This document shows, piece after piece, positions 11,288 to 20,325 of a stretch of 64,000 bases of DNA. Under the pieces are notes generated by a model. The model searched no databases and had not been told where the DNA came from. It saw only the letters and a program-made list of their open reading frames with translations. The translations under genes and the position numbers were made by a program. The DNA lies in the NCBI RefSeq assembly GCF_036199905.1, contig NZ_CP108109.1, forward strand, positions 558,001-622,000, in the 5' to 3' direction. The number at the start of each line of letters is the position of its first letter. The stretch's first letter is position 1. The DNA comes from Streptomyces sp. NBC_00223 (lineage in GTDB: Bacteria; Actinomycetota; Actinomycetes; Streptomycetales; Streptomycetaceae).

Positions 11288-11412
11288 CTTGCACCGAAGC
11301 CCTACAGCCACCGCGTCCACCACCCCCGGCCGCGCTCCCGGCACCGACGCGGGAGACCGCGCGCCCGCTCCCCCGGCCACAAGCCGTCCCCCTTGACCTC
11401 AATGAGGACGGT

Positions 11413-11496
11413 ATGGACAGGTACTTCGCACACCAGGACGCCGCGGGCACGCGGGTCGACCCGTTCTCGGGCCTCACCGCGTCCGGCCTGCCGTGA
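11413..11496 (+). CDS. 27-residue reading frame downstream of the LacI operator, possible gene remnant
   Basis: ATG at 11413 follows GAGGACGGT at good spacing and encodes 27 residues (it starts MDRYFAHQDAAGTRVDPF and ends SGLP) before TGA. I recognise no family. A proper ribosome site, the operator 125 bp upstream and a truncated length suggest the 5' stub of a gene once controlled by the LacI regulator, or a small peptide. The 11141-11412 stretch otherwise shows nothing coding. Confidence 0.25.
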   Translation: MDRYFAHQDAAGTRVDPFSGLTASGLP

Positions 11497-11600
11497 GCCG
11501 GCCGACCGCCGACGGCGGCCGAGGCCGCGTCACCGGCCCGGTCCGCGCCGCGCTGCCGACGGGCCGCCCCCGCGTGCCCGGCCGGAGGCCCGCGGACGCC

Positions 11601-11630
11601 GGGGCCGGGCATCCGGCGACGCCCGGCCCC
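11601..11630 (-). terminator. hairpin after the LLM oxidoreductase gene
   Basis: GGGGCCGGGC (11601-11610) pairs perfectly with GCCCGGCCCC (11621-11630) across a 10-nt loop. The structure begins 8 bp beyond the stop codon of the reverse-strand LLM gene. Confidence 0.6.
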
Positions 11631-11638
11631 TGGCCGGT

Positions 11639-12526
11639 CTACCGCGCCAGGGGAAGCGTCTCGGCCAGCCGGCGCCAGGCGTCCCGTGGCAGATCGCGCC
11701 GGGGGTCGCCGGTGACCACCTGGATCGCGAGATGATCCGCGCCCGCCGCCAGGAACGCGTCCGCCCGCGCGGCGATGTCCTCGGCGTCCCCGAGCGCGAA
11801 CAGCGCCCCGACCAGCCGCTCGCTGCCCCCGTCGCGGAAGTCGTCCTCGTCGAAGCCGAGCCGGACGAGGTTGGCCGTGTAGTTGGGCAGCGACAGATAG
11901 AAGCGCAGATAGGTCCGCGCGGTCTCGCGGGCCCGGTCCAGGTCGGCGTCGAGCACGACCTTGAACTCGGGCGCGAGCAGGGCGTCCGGTCCCAGGATCT
12001 CGCGGGCCCGCGCGGTGTGCTCCACGGTGACCAGATACGGGTGCGCGCCCGCCGCCCGGTCCCGGGACAGCGCCAGCATGCGCGGCCCGAGGGCCGCCAG
12101 CACCCGCCCGCTCACCGGCACGGGCTCGGCGGCCGAGTCCAGCCCGGTCAGATAGTCGCGCATCGCCGAGTACGGCCGCGCGTACTTCTCCGTGGCGCTG
12201 CTGTGACTGACGCCCAGGCCCAGCAGGAAACGCCCGGGGTGCCGCCGCTCGACCTCGGCGCGCTGCTCGGCGACCTCGGCGGCCGGGTGCTGCCAGATGC
12301 TGAGGATGCCGGTGGCCACCGTGATGCGCGCGGTCGCGTCGAGCACCCGGGCCGCGTGGGCGACCGAGGGGCTGCTGCCCAGCCACAGGGTGCCGTACCC
12401 CAGCGCGTCCAGCTCGGCCGCCGCGTCGTCGAACTCGCCCGTGTACGGCGGTCCGTCGCCGCGCAGGGCGTTGCTCCAGACCCCGCTCCAGATGCCGATC
12501 CTGCCCAACCCGACGTGCCGCTCCAT
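11639..12526 (-). CDS. LLM-class F420-dependent oxidoreductase
   Basis: This is a 295-residue luciferase-like monooxygenase-fold protein of the F420-dependent group, close to the actinomycete MSMEG_4141-type subfamily as judged by the start MERHVGLGRIGIWSGVW. The barrel strands DALGYGTLWLG, TARITVATGILSIWQHP, HPGRFLLGLGVSHSS and LLAPEFKVVLDAD are visible, and the C-terminus has AGADHLAIQVVTGDP. The natural substrate is unknown. The ATG at 12526 follows GGAGAAGGTGTG, and a longer in-frame extension lacks homology. It is divergent from pntA, a neighbouring cofactor-balancing system, but a functional tie is only inferred. Confidence 0.88.
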   Translation of the reverse strand: MERHVGLGRIGIWSGVWSNALRGDGPPYTGEFDDAAAELDALGYGTLWLGSSPSVAHAARVLDATARITVATGILSIWQHPAAEVAEQRAEVERRHPGRFLLGLGVSHSSATEKYARPYSAMRDYLTGLDSAAEPVPVSGRVLAALGPRMLALSRDRAAGAHPYLVTVEHTARAREILGPDALLAPEFKVVLDADLDRARETARTYLRFYLSLPNYTANLVRLGFDEDDFRDGGSERLVGALFALGDAEDIAARADAFLAAGADHLAIQVVTGDPRRDLPRDAWRRLAETLPLAR

Positions 12527-12747
12527 CACACCTTCTCCGGACTCGGGGAACTCTCCCGCGGCCCACCGTACGGTTCCGCGGCCCCGCGGGCCGCGCCGAC
12601 ATGCGGGCTTCCGTACGGACGACCGTCGACCAATGATCGTGTGGCAGAGCTTGTGCGGCGGGTTCGGCTCCTCCAGTGTCTTCTGGGTACGCCTTGCACC
12701 ATGTCCACCGCCCTTTTTTCGGTTGTCCGAATACGCAGGTGAGAGGG

Positions 12748-14298
12748 ATGACGATGTCAGATGTGCCGGCCCAGCGAGTGGGCGTCGCCGCGGAGTCCAG
12801 CGCGGGGGAGACCCGGGTGGCGATCGCTCCCCCGAGCGTCCGCCAGCTCCTCGCGCTCGGTTACGAGGTCGTGGTCGAATCAGGGGCGGGGGCGGCCTCC
12901 GGCTTCTCCGACGACGCCTACGCACAGGCCGGGGCGGAGATCGGTGACGCCTGGGACGCCGATGTGGTCCTGAAGATCAACGCGCCCTCGACCGAGGAGA
13001 CCGCCCGGCTGCGCGAGGGCGCGACCCTGGTCGCGCTGATCGCCCCGGCGCTCAACCCGGAGCTGCTGGACGAGCTGGCCCGCCGGCCGATCACCGTCCT
13101 GGCCATGGACGCGGTGCCGCGGATCTCCCGGGCCCAGTCGCTCGACGTGCTCAGCTCGATGGCCAACATCGCCGGTTACCGGGCGGTCATCGAGGCCGCG
13201 CATGTCTTCGGCCGGTTCTTCACCGGCCAGGTCACTGCGGCCGGCAAGGTGCCGCCCGCCAAGGTGCTGGTCGCGGGCGCGGGCGTGGCCGGCCTCGCGG
13301 CGATCGGCGCGGCCGGCTCACTGGGCGCGGTGGTCCGCGCGACCGATCCGCGCCCGGAGGTCGCCGACCAGGTGCGCTCGCTGGGCGGCGAGTTCCTGGC
13401 CGTCGAGGTCGAGCAGGAGGGCGGCTCCGACGGGTACGCGAGGGCGACCTCCGAGGACTACGACCGGCGCGCCGCGGAGATCTACCACGAGCAGGCCGCG
13501 GACGTCGACATCATCATCACCACCGCGCTGATCCCCGGCCGGCCGGCCCCGAAGCTGATCACGGCCGAGGACGTGGCCGTGATGAAGCCGGGCAGCGTCA
13601 TCGTGGACATGGCGGCGGCCCAGGGCGGCAACGTCGCGGGCACGGTCGCCGGCCGGGCGGTCGTCACCGACAACGGGGTGACGCTGATCGGCTACACCGA
13701 CCTCCCCGGGAGGCTGCCCGCCCAGGCGTCGCAGCTGTACGGGACCAATGTGGTCAGCCTGATGAAGCTGCTCACGCCCGCCAAGGACGGCCGGCTGCAC
13801 CTGGACTTCGACGACATCGTGCAGCGCTCGGTGACCGTGGTGCGCGACGGCGAGAAGACCTGGCCGCCGCCGCCCGTACCGGTCTCCGCGGCGCCCGCGC
13901 AGCCGGCCGCCGCTCCCGCCGCGCAGGCGCAGCCGGAGAAGAAGCGGGGCCTGTCGCCGGTCGCCCGCTACGGTCTGATCGGTCTCGGCATGGCCGCGCT
14001 CTTCCTGCTGATCGGCTTCTCCCCCGCCCAACTGGCCGAGAACTTCACGGTGTTCGCGCTCGCGGTGGTCATCGGCTACTACGTCATCGGCAAGGTCCAC
14101 CACGCCCTGCACACCCCGCTGATGTCCGTGACCAACGCGATCTCCGGGATCGTGGTCATCGGCGCGCTGCTGCAGATCGGGCGCGGGCAGACGGTCGTCA
14201 CGGTGCTGTCCTTCGTGGCGATCCTGCTGACCAGCATCAACATCTTCGGCGGATTCGCCGTCACCCGCCGCATGCTCGGCATGTTCTCGAAGGGCTGA
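12748..14298 (+). CDS. pntA: proton-translocating NAD(P) transhydrogenase subunit alpha
   Basis: With PntB it couples proton entry to hydride transfer from NADH to NADP+, supplying NADPH. The 516-residue chain has an AlaDH/PNT-type domain I (about 8-380; [26 protein letters not shown], GxGxxG in [34 protein letters not shown]). A Pro/Ala linker (about 385-415) and four membrane helices (about 420-510) follow. This is the fused E. coli-like architecture rather than the split PntAa/PntAb form. The start may be ATG 12748 or 12754, both after GGTGAGAGGG. pntB follows after 4 bp. Confidence 0.95.
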   Translation: MTMSDVPAQRVGVAAESSAGETRVAIAPPSVRQLLALGYEVVVESGAGAASGFSDDAYAQAGAEIGDAWDADVVLKINAPSTEETARLREGATLVALIAPALNPELLDELARRPITVLAMDAVPRISRAQSLDVLSSMANIAGYRAVIEAAHVFGRFFTGQVTAAGKVPPAKVLVAGAGVAGLAAIGAAGSLGAVVRATDPRPEVADQVRSLGGEFLAVEVEQEGGSDGYARATSEDYDRRAAEIYHEQAADVDIIITTALIPGRPAPKLITAEDVAVMKPGSVIVDMAAAQGGNVAGTVAGRAVVTDNGVTLIGYTDLPGRLPAQASQLYGTNVVSLMKLLTPAKDGRLHLDFDDIVQRSVTVVRDGEKTWPPPPVPVSAAPAQPAAAPAAQAQPEKKRGLSPVARYGLIGLGMAALFLLIGFSPAQLAENFTVFALAVVIGYYVIGKVHHALHTPLMSVTNAISGIVVIGALLQIGRGQTVVTVLSFVAILLTSINIFGGFAVTRRMLGMFSKG

Positions 14299-14302
14299 GG
14301 TC

Positions 14303-15787
14303 ATGAACGCCACTACGGGCACCCAGGCCGCGGACATCGTCGCCGCGCTGCTGTTCATCCTGAGCCTCGCCGGGCTCTCCCAGCACCGCACCTCCCGCGC
14401 GGGGGTGGTCTTCGGCGCGTGCGGGATGGCGCTGGCGCTGATCGCCACCGTCGGCTTCGCCGCGCACGACATCTCCGGCACCGGCATCGCGCTGATCGTC
14501 GTCGCGATGGCGATCGGCGCCGCGCTCGGCCTGTGGCGGGCCCGCGTGGTGGAGATGACCGGCATGCCGGAACTCATCGCGGTCCTGCACAGTTTCGTCG
14601 GCCTGGCCGCGGTCCTCGTGGGCTGGGACAGCTACTACCAGGTCGAGGCGCGCGGCTCCGCGCAGACCGAGGTGGTCCACTCCCTGCTGCGCATCCACCA
14701 CGCCGAGGTCTTCATCGGGATCTTCATCGGCGCGGTCACGTTCACCGGCTCGATCATCGCCTTCCTCAAGCTGTCGGCGCGGATCAAGTCCCGCCCGCTG
14801 ACGCTGCCGGGCAAGAATCTGCTCAACATCGGCGCCCTCGCCGCCTTCGTGGCGCTGACCGTCTGGTTCGCCGTGAGCCCCAACCTGGGGCTGATGATCG
14901 CGATCACCGCGGTGGCGCTGCTGCTCGGGCTGCATCTGGTCGCCTCGATCGGCGGCGGCGACATGCCGGTCGTGGTCTCCATGCTCAACAGTTACTCGGG
15001 CTGGGCGGCCGCGGCGGCGGGATTCCTGCTCAACAACAATCTGCTGATCGTCACGGGCGCGCTGGTCGGCTCCTCGGGTGCCTATCTGTCGTACATCATG
15101 TGCAAGGCGATGAACCGGTCGTTCGTGTCGGTCATCGCGGGCGGCTTCGGCATCGAGGCGGTGGCGAGCGGCGACACGGATCTCGGCGAGTACCGCGAGA
15201 CGACCGCCGAGGAGACCGCCGACCTGCTCGCCGACGCGACCTCGGTGATCATCACCCCCGGGTACGGGATGGCCGTCGCCCAGGCCCAGCACCCGGTGGC
15301 CGAGCTGACCCGGGTGCTGCGGGCGCGCGGGGTCGAGGTCCGGTTCGGCGTCCACCCGGTCGCCGGACGGCTGCCCGGCCATATGAACGTACTGCTGGCC
15401 GAGGCCAAGGTGCCGTACGACGTGGTGCTGGAGATGGACGAGATCAACGACGACTTCGCCGGCACCACGGTCGTCCTGGTCATCGGCGCCAATGACACGG
15501 TCAACCCGGCGGCGACCGATGACCCCTCCAGTCCGATCGCCGGGATGCCGGTGCTGCGGGTGTGGGAGGCCGGGACCGTGATCGTCTTCAAGCGCTCGAT
15601 GGCCTCCGGGTACGCCGGGGTGCAGAATCCGCTGTTCTTCCGCGACAACAGCCGGATGCTCTTCGGGGACGCCAAGCAGAGCGTGGACGACATCCTGCGC
15701 GCGCTGGCCTCCTCCTCCCCGGCGGACGGGCCCTCCTCCGGCCGGGCTCAGCCGTCGGCCGCGGCCGCGTCCTCCGGGAACGGCTGA
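14303..15787 (+). CDS. pntB: proton-translocating NAD(P) transhydrogenase subunit beta
   Basis: PntB forms most of the membrane channel (about eight or nine helices in residues 8-290) and the NADP(H)-binding domain III. Domain III is evident from [70 protein letters not shown] and [17 protein letters not shown]. Length is 494 residues, close to E. coli PntB plus a short Ser/Ala-rich tail. It is co-transcribed with pntA (4-bp gap). Its last 40 bp overlap the 3' end of a convergent regulator remnant. Confidence 0.95.
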   Translation: MNATTGTQAADIVAALLFILSLAGLSQHRTSRAGVVFGACGMALALIATVGFAAHDISGTGIALIVVAMAIGAALGLWRARVVEMTGMPELIAVLHSFVGLAAVLVGWDSYYQVEARGSAQTEVVHSLLRIHHAEVFIGIFIGAVTFTGSIIAFLKLSARIKSRPLTLPGKNLLNIGALAAFVALTVWFAVSPNLGLMIAITAVALLLGLHLVASIGGGDMPVVVSMLNSYSGWAAAAAGFLLNNNLLIVTGALVGSSGAYLSYIMCKAMNRSFVSVIAGGFGIEAVASGDTDLGEYRETTAEETADLLADATSVIITPGYGMAVAQAQHPVAELTRVLRARGVEVRFGVHPVAGRLPGHMNVLLAEAKVPYDVVLEMDEINDDFAGTTVVLVIGANDTVNPAATDDPSSPIAGMPVLRVWEAGTVIVFKRSMASGYAGVQNPLFFRDNSRMLFGDAKQSVDDILRALASSSPADGPSSGRAQPSAAAASSGNG

Positions 15788-16140
15788 CGCAGTTCGACGC
15801 AGCACTGGCCCGGCCCGGGGGCCAGTGCTGCTTCGATTCCGGTGGTCTGGAGACCGTGCAGCAGTCCGTCCACGAAGGCCAGGTTGAGCGAGCAGACCAG
15901 TTCGGGCGAGCGGGCGGCCAGTGGGCGGAAAGGGCAGTTGAGCAGGCGCAGCCGGGTGGGCGTCCGGCGTTCGGGCACGAATCCGTGGGCCGCGAGCAGG
16001 CTCTCGCCGGCCCCGATGGACCGCTCGGGTCCGAGCCGGCCGGGGCGGGTACGGGCCCGCTCGGCCGCGCCGGTCTCCTCACCGCGCCGGCGCGCGGCGC
16101 GCAGCGCGGCGGCGCGGGCCCGCTCTCCGGGCTGCGCACC
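15748..16140 (-). pseudogene. 5'-truncated ArsR/HTH-type regulator, C-terminal half only
   Basis: On the reverse strand, from about 16122-16164 down to the stop at 15748, the frame encodes the C-terminal half of a Streptomyces helix-turn-helix regulator. It shows an Ala/Arg helix ([11 protein letters not shown]), [43 protein letters not shown] and the distal [10 protein letters not shown] cysteines. The N-terminal winged-helix DNA-binding domain is absent. Upstream the frame runs into the antisense of folE, so the gene ends at a junction. Convergent overlap with pntB is 40 bp. The product would not bind DNA, and function is probably lost. Confidence 0.7.
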
Positions 16141-16617
16141 GCGCGCCGGCGCCGACGGCCGGCCCGCGCCTACGCCGAACTGTTCAGCCCCCGGCCGTTC
16201 GACCTGACGACCTTCCCCAACGACGAGGGCTACGACGAACTCGTGCTGGCCCGTTCCATTCCGGTGCGGTCGGTCTGCGAGCACCATCTGCTGCCCTTCG
16301 TCGGCACCGCGCATGTCGGCTACCTGCCCGGGCAGCGCATCCTCGGGCTGTCCAAACTGGCCCGTGTGGTCGAGCACTTCGCGTGCCGGCCGCAGGTGCA
16401 GGAGCGGCTGACCAAGCAGATCGCGGACTGGCTGCGGATCCAACTCGACCCCAAGGGCGTCGGCGTGGTGGTCGTCGCCGAGCACACCTGCATGACACTG
16501 CGGGGTGTACAGGCCACGGGTTCCACCACCATCACGTCCACCTTGCAGGGCACCCTGCGCGACGACCCCCGCTCCCGCGCCGAATTCCTCTCCCTGGCCA
16601 CCCCCACCACCCCCTGA
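16141..16617 (+). pseudogene. folE: 5'-truncated GTP cyclohydrolase I (folE-like), C-terminal catalytic part
   Basis: GTP cyclohydrolase I makes dihydroneopterin triphosphate for folate/pterin synthesis. Homology starts near [13 protein letters not shown] and continues to the natural end. It includes the zinc ligands (Cys and His in [10 protein letters not shown], Cys in EHTCMTLRG), [39 protein letters not shown] and [13 protein letters not shown]. About 40-60 N-terminal residues usual for the family are missing. Upstream the frame stays open into antisense of the regulator remnant, with no plausible start or ribosome site near the homology start. A distant GTG in that frame could still give a fusion protein, so loss of function is likely but not certain. 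Confidence 0.65.
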
Positions 16618-16673
16618 CCCCGCCCACGGCGGCGCGGAAAGCACCGTGTACCGGGCGGGCATGGCCGCCGCCC

Positions 16674-17351
16674 CTACCCCGTACCCCCGCCCGCCGCCGT
16701 GAGTACGTCCCTCATCGCCGCCAGCCGGTCCCGCACCTCGTCCTCGGCGAAGGCGGGCAGCGCCTGGACCCTGGCCCTGTCCCGGGACCGCTCCACGATC
16801 TCGGACCGCTCCTGCGCGGTCGGCCCCTGCACCGAGAAGGTGATCGTCGTCGTGTCGGGAAGGGCCGTGACCGAATGGAGTTGACGGTGGTGCAGGAAGT
16901 AGCGGGTCCCGGCGGGCAGGGCCGCCTCGAACGTGCCGGTCAGCCCCACCTCCCCCAGCCGGACGAACTCGTCGCGGCGGCCGAAGCCCAGCACCCGGAA
17001 GCGGTGGAATCCCCGGCCGCCGGGGTCGACGTCGTAGTGACGGACGTCGAGCCGCCCGGCCAGGACCCGCGACTCGAAATCCCAGCGGTGATTGTGCGGC
17101 GCCTCGTCCACCCGGGCGTCACCGGCCCACCACACGTCGAACTTCACCAGATACTCGCCGCGCTCCACCGCGATGACCATCTTGTCGAATCCGTTGGCAT
17201 GCCGATAGGAGCGCTCGGCGATCCGCCGCACCCACAACTCGTCGGCCAGTACGTCTTCCAGAAGTCGTACCGCTCCTGGTACATCACTCGGCAGAGTGAA
17301 TGGGAGCGATGCGTTCCGCCCGGTTTCGAGCCACAGTTGTCCGATTCCCAC
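16674..17351 (-). CDS. cupin-fold protein, cysteine-dioxygenase-like, function unknown
   Basis: This is a 225-residue soluble protein. The central part carries a metal-cupin-like pattern: HNHRWDFESRVLAGRLDVRHY (HxH..E-type first motif) and a second motif GTRYFLHHRQLHSVTALP with further histidines, as in small thiol-dioxygenase-like cupins. The N-terminus is alpha-helical (VPGAVRLLEDVLADELWVRRIAERS) and the C-terminus Arg/Glu-rich. The substrate cannot be told. A GTG at 17351 is preferred since GAGGAGGG precedes it by 9 bases. It is divergent from the membrane/PP2C group, with an inverted repeat between them. Confidence 0.6.
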   Translation of the reverse strand: MGIGQLWLETGRNASLPFTLPSDVPGAVRLLEDVLADELWVRRIAERSYRHANGFDKMVIAVERGEYLVKFDVWWAGDARVDEAPHNHRWDFESRVLAGRLDVRHYDVDPGGRGFHRFRVLGFGRRDEFVRLGEVGLTGTFEAALPAGTRYFLHHRQLHSVTALPDTTTITFSVQGPTAQERSEIVERSRDRARVQALPAFAEDEVRDRLAAMRDVLTAAGGGTG

Positions 17352-17448
17352 GCCGTCCGCCCTCCTCGCACCCGAACCCACCGGCGCGCGCCGGGCTGCC
17401 ACCGGTACGTACGCTGACCTGCGCCCTTCAGAATTCCGCCGAACCCGG

Positions 17449-17465
17449 CCTGACTTGACGTCAGG
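17449..17465. promoter_or_regulatory. inverted repeat between the cupin gene and the membrane-protein operon
   Basis: CCTGAC-TTGAC-GTCAGG (6-bp perfect arms, 5-bp spacer) lies 53 bp before the ATG at 17519 and about 100 bp from the divergent GTG at 17351. Its place in a divergent promoter makes it a candidate operator. TAGAGT (17507-17512) could be a -10 box very close to the ATG, which has no ribosome site. Confidence 0.35.
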
Positions 17466-17518
17466 TACACCGTACTCAACCTCTTACCCCGCCGATAGCC
17501 GCTTGCTAGAGTGCCGTC

Positions 17519-18262
17519 ATGATTCGGTCTCTCGGGGACCAGATCTTCAGTGCCTTGATCGGCGCCCTTGTCACACTCGTGCTGACCTGGATCGGTCGAC
17601 GCATTCAGATCAATGGGACCAAAAGAATGTGGCGGCTCCGTCGGCCGGACAGGCTGCGCATTGTGCTGTCGACAAGTGCCCGTATCGAGACGCCCACCTA
17701 CTTCCGTCCGGTCACCGGCCTCGGCGGCGCCCGCGCCCTGAGTCTTCTCACCCCGTCCCTGGCCCGCGCCTACCGGATACCCGACGGTGTCGCCATGCTC
17801 TCCAGCCTGGTCGAGGACCGGGACAGGGAAGGCGATCTGATACTTCTGGGCGGGCCGAAGAACAACGAGGTGACCAGGGAGGCGCTGGCCCGGCTCGACC
17901 GCAGGCTGCCCGTGACCATGCGCACCGAGGGAGACGAGAAGATATACCGGCGCACCAGCTGGAACAGTGAGGACGAGGCGCTTCCGCCACCGAGCGGCCA
18001 GGCGCCCTCACACGGCCGGGCGGGCGCGGACTACGGTCTGATCATCAGGGCGCCCAACTGCTTCAACAGCGAGACCACGCTCATGATATTCGCGGGGCAG
18101 CACACCTATGGAATCATCGCCGCAGCCCAGTACTTCCTGACACACCAGCGCGAAATGCGCAAGATGTCGCACCGGAATTTCGCACTGGTCGTAAAATCCG
18201 CCGTCACGGCCAAGGAGCATGTTGAGCCCCCGGAACTCTATTGCGGCCCGTTCTTTTTCTGA
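17519..18262 (+). CDS. membrane-anchored protein with GGPxxN domain, function unknown
   Basis: I do not recognise a named family. The 247 residues start with one membrane helix (about 8-25, IFSALIGALVTLVLTWIG) and a basic juxtamembrane stretch (RRIQINGTKRMWRLRR). A soluble domain follows with LILLGGPKNNEVTREAL, then YGLIIRAPNCFNSETTLMI and FAGQHTYGIIAAAQYF. A GGPxxN turn followed by a PNxxN segment and a G..TYG..AAA helix looks like a nucleotide- or ligand-binding alpha/beta fold. Codons such as AAA, AGA, GTA and ATA are more frequent than in neighbours. No ribosome site is visible, so translation may be leaderless. The PP2C gene follows after 10 bp, suggesting an operon. Confidence 0.6.
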   Translation: MIRSLGDQIFSALIGALVTLVLTWIGRRIQINGTKRMWRLRRPDRLRIVLSTSARIETPTYFRPVTGLGGARALSLLTPSLARAYRIPDGVAMLSSLVEDRDREGDLILLGGPKNNEVTREALARLDRRLPVTMRTEGDEKIYRRTSWNSEDEALPPPSGQAPSHGRAGADYGLIIRAPNCFNSETTLMIFAGQHTYGIIAAAQYFLTHQREMRKMSHRNFALVVKSAVTAKEHVEPPELYCGPFFF

Positions 18263-18272
18263 TGGGCATGTG

Positions 18273-19076
18273 ATGCATGAGATCATCGCGCACTACACGG
18301 AAGCCAAGTCCTCCGAAGGACCCAACGAGGACCGGCTGGTCGTGACGGAATCCTTTGTCGCGGTGGTGGACGGAGCCACGGCCAAGGCGCCTTATTCGGC
18401 GGAGGAATTCGGCGACTCCACACCGGGAGCGGTCGCCGCGCGACTGATCGCGGAGACCGTCGAGGGGCTGCCCCCCGGCGCGAGCGAGCGGGAAGCGGTC
18501 GACGCGTTCACCGAGAGCCTTTCGGGCTGGAAGGATCTGGCCGCGCCGCCCACCGCCTCGGTGACGGTCTACTCCTCGGCACGCCGGGAGATCTGGGTGG
18601 TGGGATCGGCCATGGTGCGGGTCGACAGCAGGAATTACGCATTCGAACCGCTGCACGAGAAGTACGCGGCCGGCACCCGGGCCTCGTATCTGATGTCGCT
18701 GCTCTCCCAGGGGCACGACCCCGACGAGCTGCGCCGCACCGACCCCGGACGGGAGTTGATCCTGCCCCTTCTCCGCAACGAGAAGGCGCTGCGGAATGTG
18801 GACACCGAGGCACCCTGGCATTTCGGGGGCATCGACGGGCGCCATGTCCCGGACCGGTTCCTGTCGTGCGTGCGGGTTTCGGCCGGAGCACGGGTGACCC
18901 TGGCGAGCGACGGCTATCCGGAGCTCTTCGGGACTTTCGAGCAGACCGAGGAAAACCTCGCACACGTACTGGCCGCCGATCCCCTGATGGTCGGCGCCTA
19001 TCCGAAGACCAAACCGCTGCGGCCGGGGGCGGGGAGTTTTGATGATCGGACGTATGTTCAGTTCCTGGTGAGGTAG
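18273..19076 (+). CDS. PP2C-like protein phosphatase family protein
   Basis: This 267-residue protein has the metal-binding order of the PP2C/SpoIIE fold: GPNEDRLVV, VAVVDGATAKAP, ARVTLASDGYPELFG and SFDDRTYVQFLVR at the C-terminus. These give the expected acidic residues for a dinuclear metal site. It would dephosphorylate Ser/Thr (or another phosphate ester), but the partner is unknown. The ATG at 18273 is chosen because homology begins at MHEIIAHYTEAK. An upstream in-frame ATG at 18219 lies inside the previous gene with a badly spaced ribosome site. The epimerase-like gene follows 12 bp downstream. Confidence 0.72.
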   Translation: MHEIIAHYTEAKSSEGPNEDRLVVTESFVAVVDGATAKAPYSAEEFGDSTPGAVAARLIAETVEGLPPGASEREAVDAFTESLSGWKDLAAPPTASVTVYSSARREIWVVGSAMVRVDSRNYAFEPLHEKYAAGTRASYLMSLLSQGHDPDELRRTDPGRELILPLLRNEKALRNVDTEAPWHFGGIDGRHVPDRFLSCVRVSAGARVTLASDGYPELFGTFEQTEENLAHVLAADPLMVGAYPKTKPLRPGAGSFDDRTYVQFLVR

Positions 19077-19088
19077 CGGAGGGGCGGG

Positions 19089-20132
19089 GTGGACATGGCG
19101 GACGGCAGGGGCAAGGCGCTCGTGACCGGGGGCGCCGGGATGATCGGGCGGCGGCTGGTACGGCACCTGGCACGGGGCGGGTACGAGGTCGTCGTGCTCG
19201 ATCTCACCGGGCCGCGTTCCGAAGTCGCCCGGCGGAACCCGGAATTGCGGTCGATGGCCCGCGATGTGCGATGGATTCGCGGGGACACCCGCAAGGAATC
19301 GGATGTCCGCGCGGCCATGGCGGGTGTCGGGACGGTTTTCCATCTCGCGGCCGGCCCCTCCTTCGTGCATTACAGCCGCAGCCCGGTGGCCGAGACCTCC
19401 AACGCGATCACGGGATTTCTCACCGTGCTCGACGCGGCCCGTCACGCGGGTGTGCGGCGGGTGGTCCACGCGAGTACGAGCGCGGTGTACGAGGGAAATC
19501 CCGTGCCGTACCGCGAGGACATGCCGCTCAGCCCGCCGGACCTGAAATCCCTGGCGAAACGCACGACCGAGGACATCGCCGGGATATACGCCGCCCGGTA
19601 CGGCATGACGACGATCTCGCTGCGCCCGTTCAGTGTCTACAGCGACGACGAGACCGAAAAGGGCCCGCTGGCCAACGTCGTGTCGCTGTTCGTGTGGGCC
19701 GTGCTGGCCGGACGCACGCCGGTGCTGTGGGGCGACGGCCGGCAGACCCGGGACTTCGTCTACGTGGACGACGTGGCCAGGGCCTTCGCCCTGGCCGCCG
19801 AGGTGCCGGAGCCGGCGACGCAGCCGGTCAATGTGGGCACGGGTGTCGAGACGACCCACCGGGAGCTGGTGCGCCTGATCGCGGCGGCCTGCGGCGTCGA
19901 GGCGGAGTTCCGTTTCAGCGGGGTGCCGGTCGAGCCGTACGCGAGCCGGCTGCTGGCGGACACCACGCGGGCGGAGAAGGTGCTCGGATTCCGCGCGGAG
20001 ACGGCGCTGGCCGCCGGGGTGGCCAAGGTGGTCGAGCAGGCACGCGTCTCGGGGTCGTACGGCCGGGCGGTCACCGGGCTCGCCCTGGCACAGGAGCCGC
20101 CCGCGTTCTCGGACGCCCTGCGCGGGGAGTGA
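19089..20132 (+). CDS. NAD-dependent epimerase/dehydratase family protein lacking the usual catalytic Tyr
   Basis: This is a 347-residue extended SDR. The Rossmann motif is intact (LVTGGAGMIGRRLVRHLARGG), as are VFHLAAGPSF, VVHASTSAVYEG, the C-terminal substrate half (GDGRQTRDFVYVDDVARAF, VNVGTG) and TRAEKVLGFR. The YxxxK pair is altered. Where YGxSK is expected, the chain reads DLKSLAKRTTED, so Lys is kept but Tyr is replaced (by Lys if aligned on the second Lys). The enzyme may be non-redox, use another base, or act as a binding protein. The start is GTG 19089 or ATG 19095 after GGAGGGG. It is in one run with the membrane and PP2C genes. Confidence 0.8.
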   Translation: MDMADGRGKALVTGGAGMIGRRLVRHLARGGYEVVVLDLTGPRSEVARRNPELRSMARDVRWIRGDTRKESDVRAAMAGVGTVFHLAAGPSFVHYSRSPVAETSNAITGFLTVLDAARHAGVRRVVHASTSAVYEGNPVPYREDMPLSPPDLKSLAKRTTEDIAGIYAARYGMTTISLRPFSVYSDDETEKGPLANVVSLFVWAVLAGRTPVLWGDGRQTRDFVYVDDVARAFALAAEVPEPATQPVNVGTGVETTHRELVRLIAAACGVEAEFRFSGVPVEPYASRLLADTTRAEKVLGFRAETALAAGVAKVVEQARVSGSYGRAVTGLALAQEPPAFSDALRGE

Positions 20133-20325
20133 CGGTCCGCGGCGGGTCCGCGCAGGACGCCGACCCGAACGGCCCGCGCGGCAGCCGCCGATCACCGGAC
20201 GGCCCCGCGTGTCCCGCCGGAGCGTCGCGGCCCCGGAGAGCGGAGAGTCCGGGCCGGGTGCGACACTGCCGCTGAGTCCGACGGCGTACCCGCAGGTCGG
20301 ACAGGATGCACCGGACAGGAGGAAC

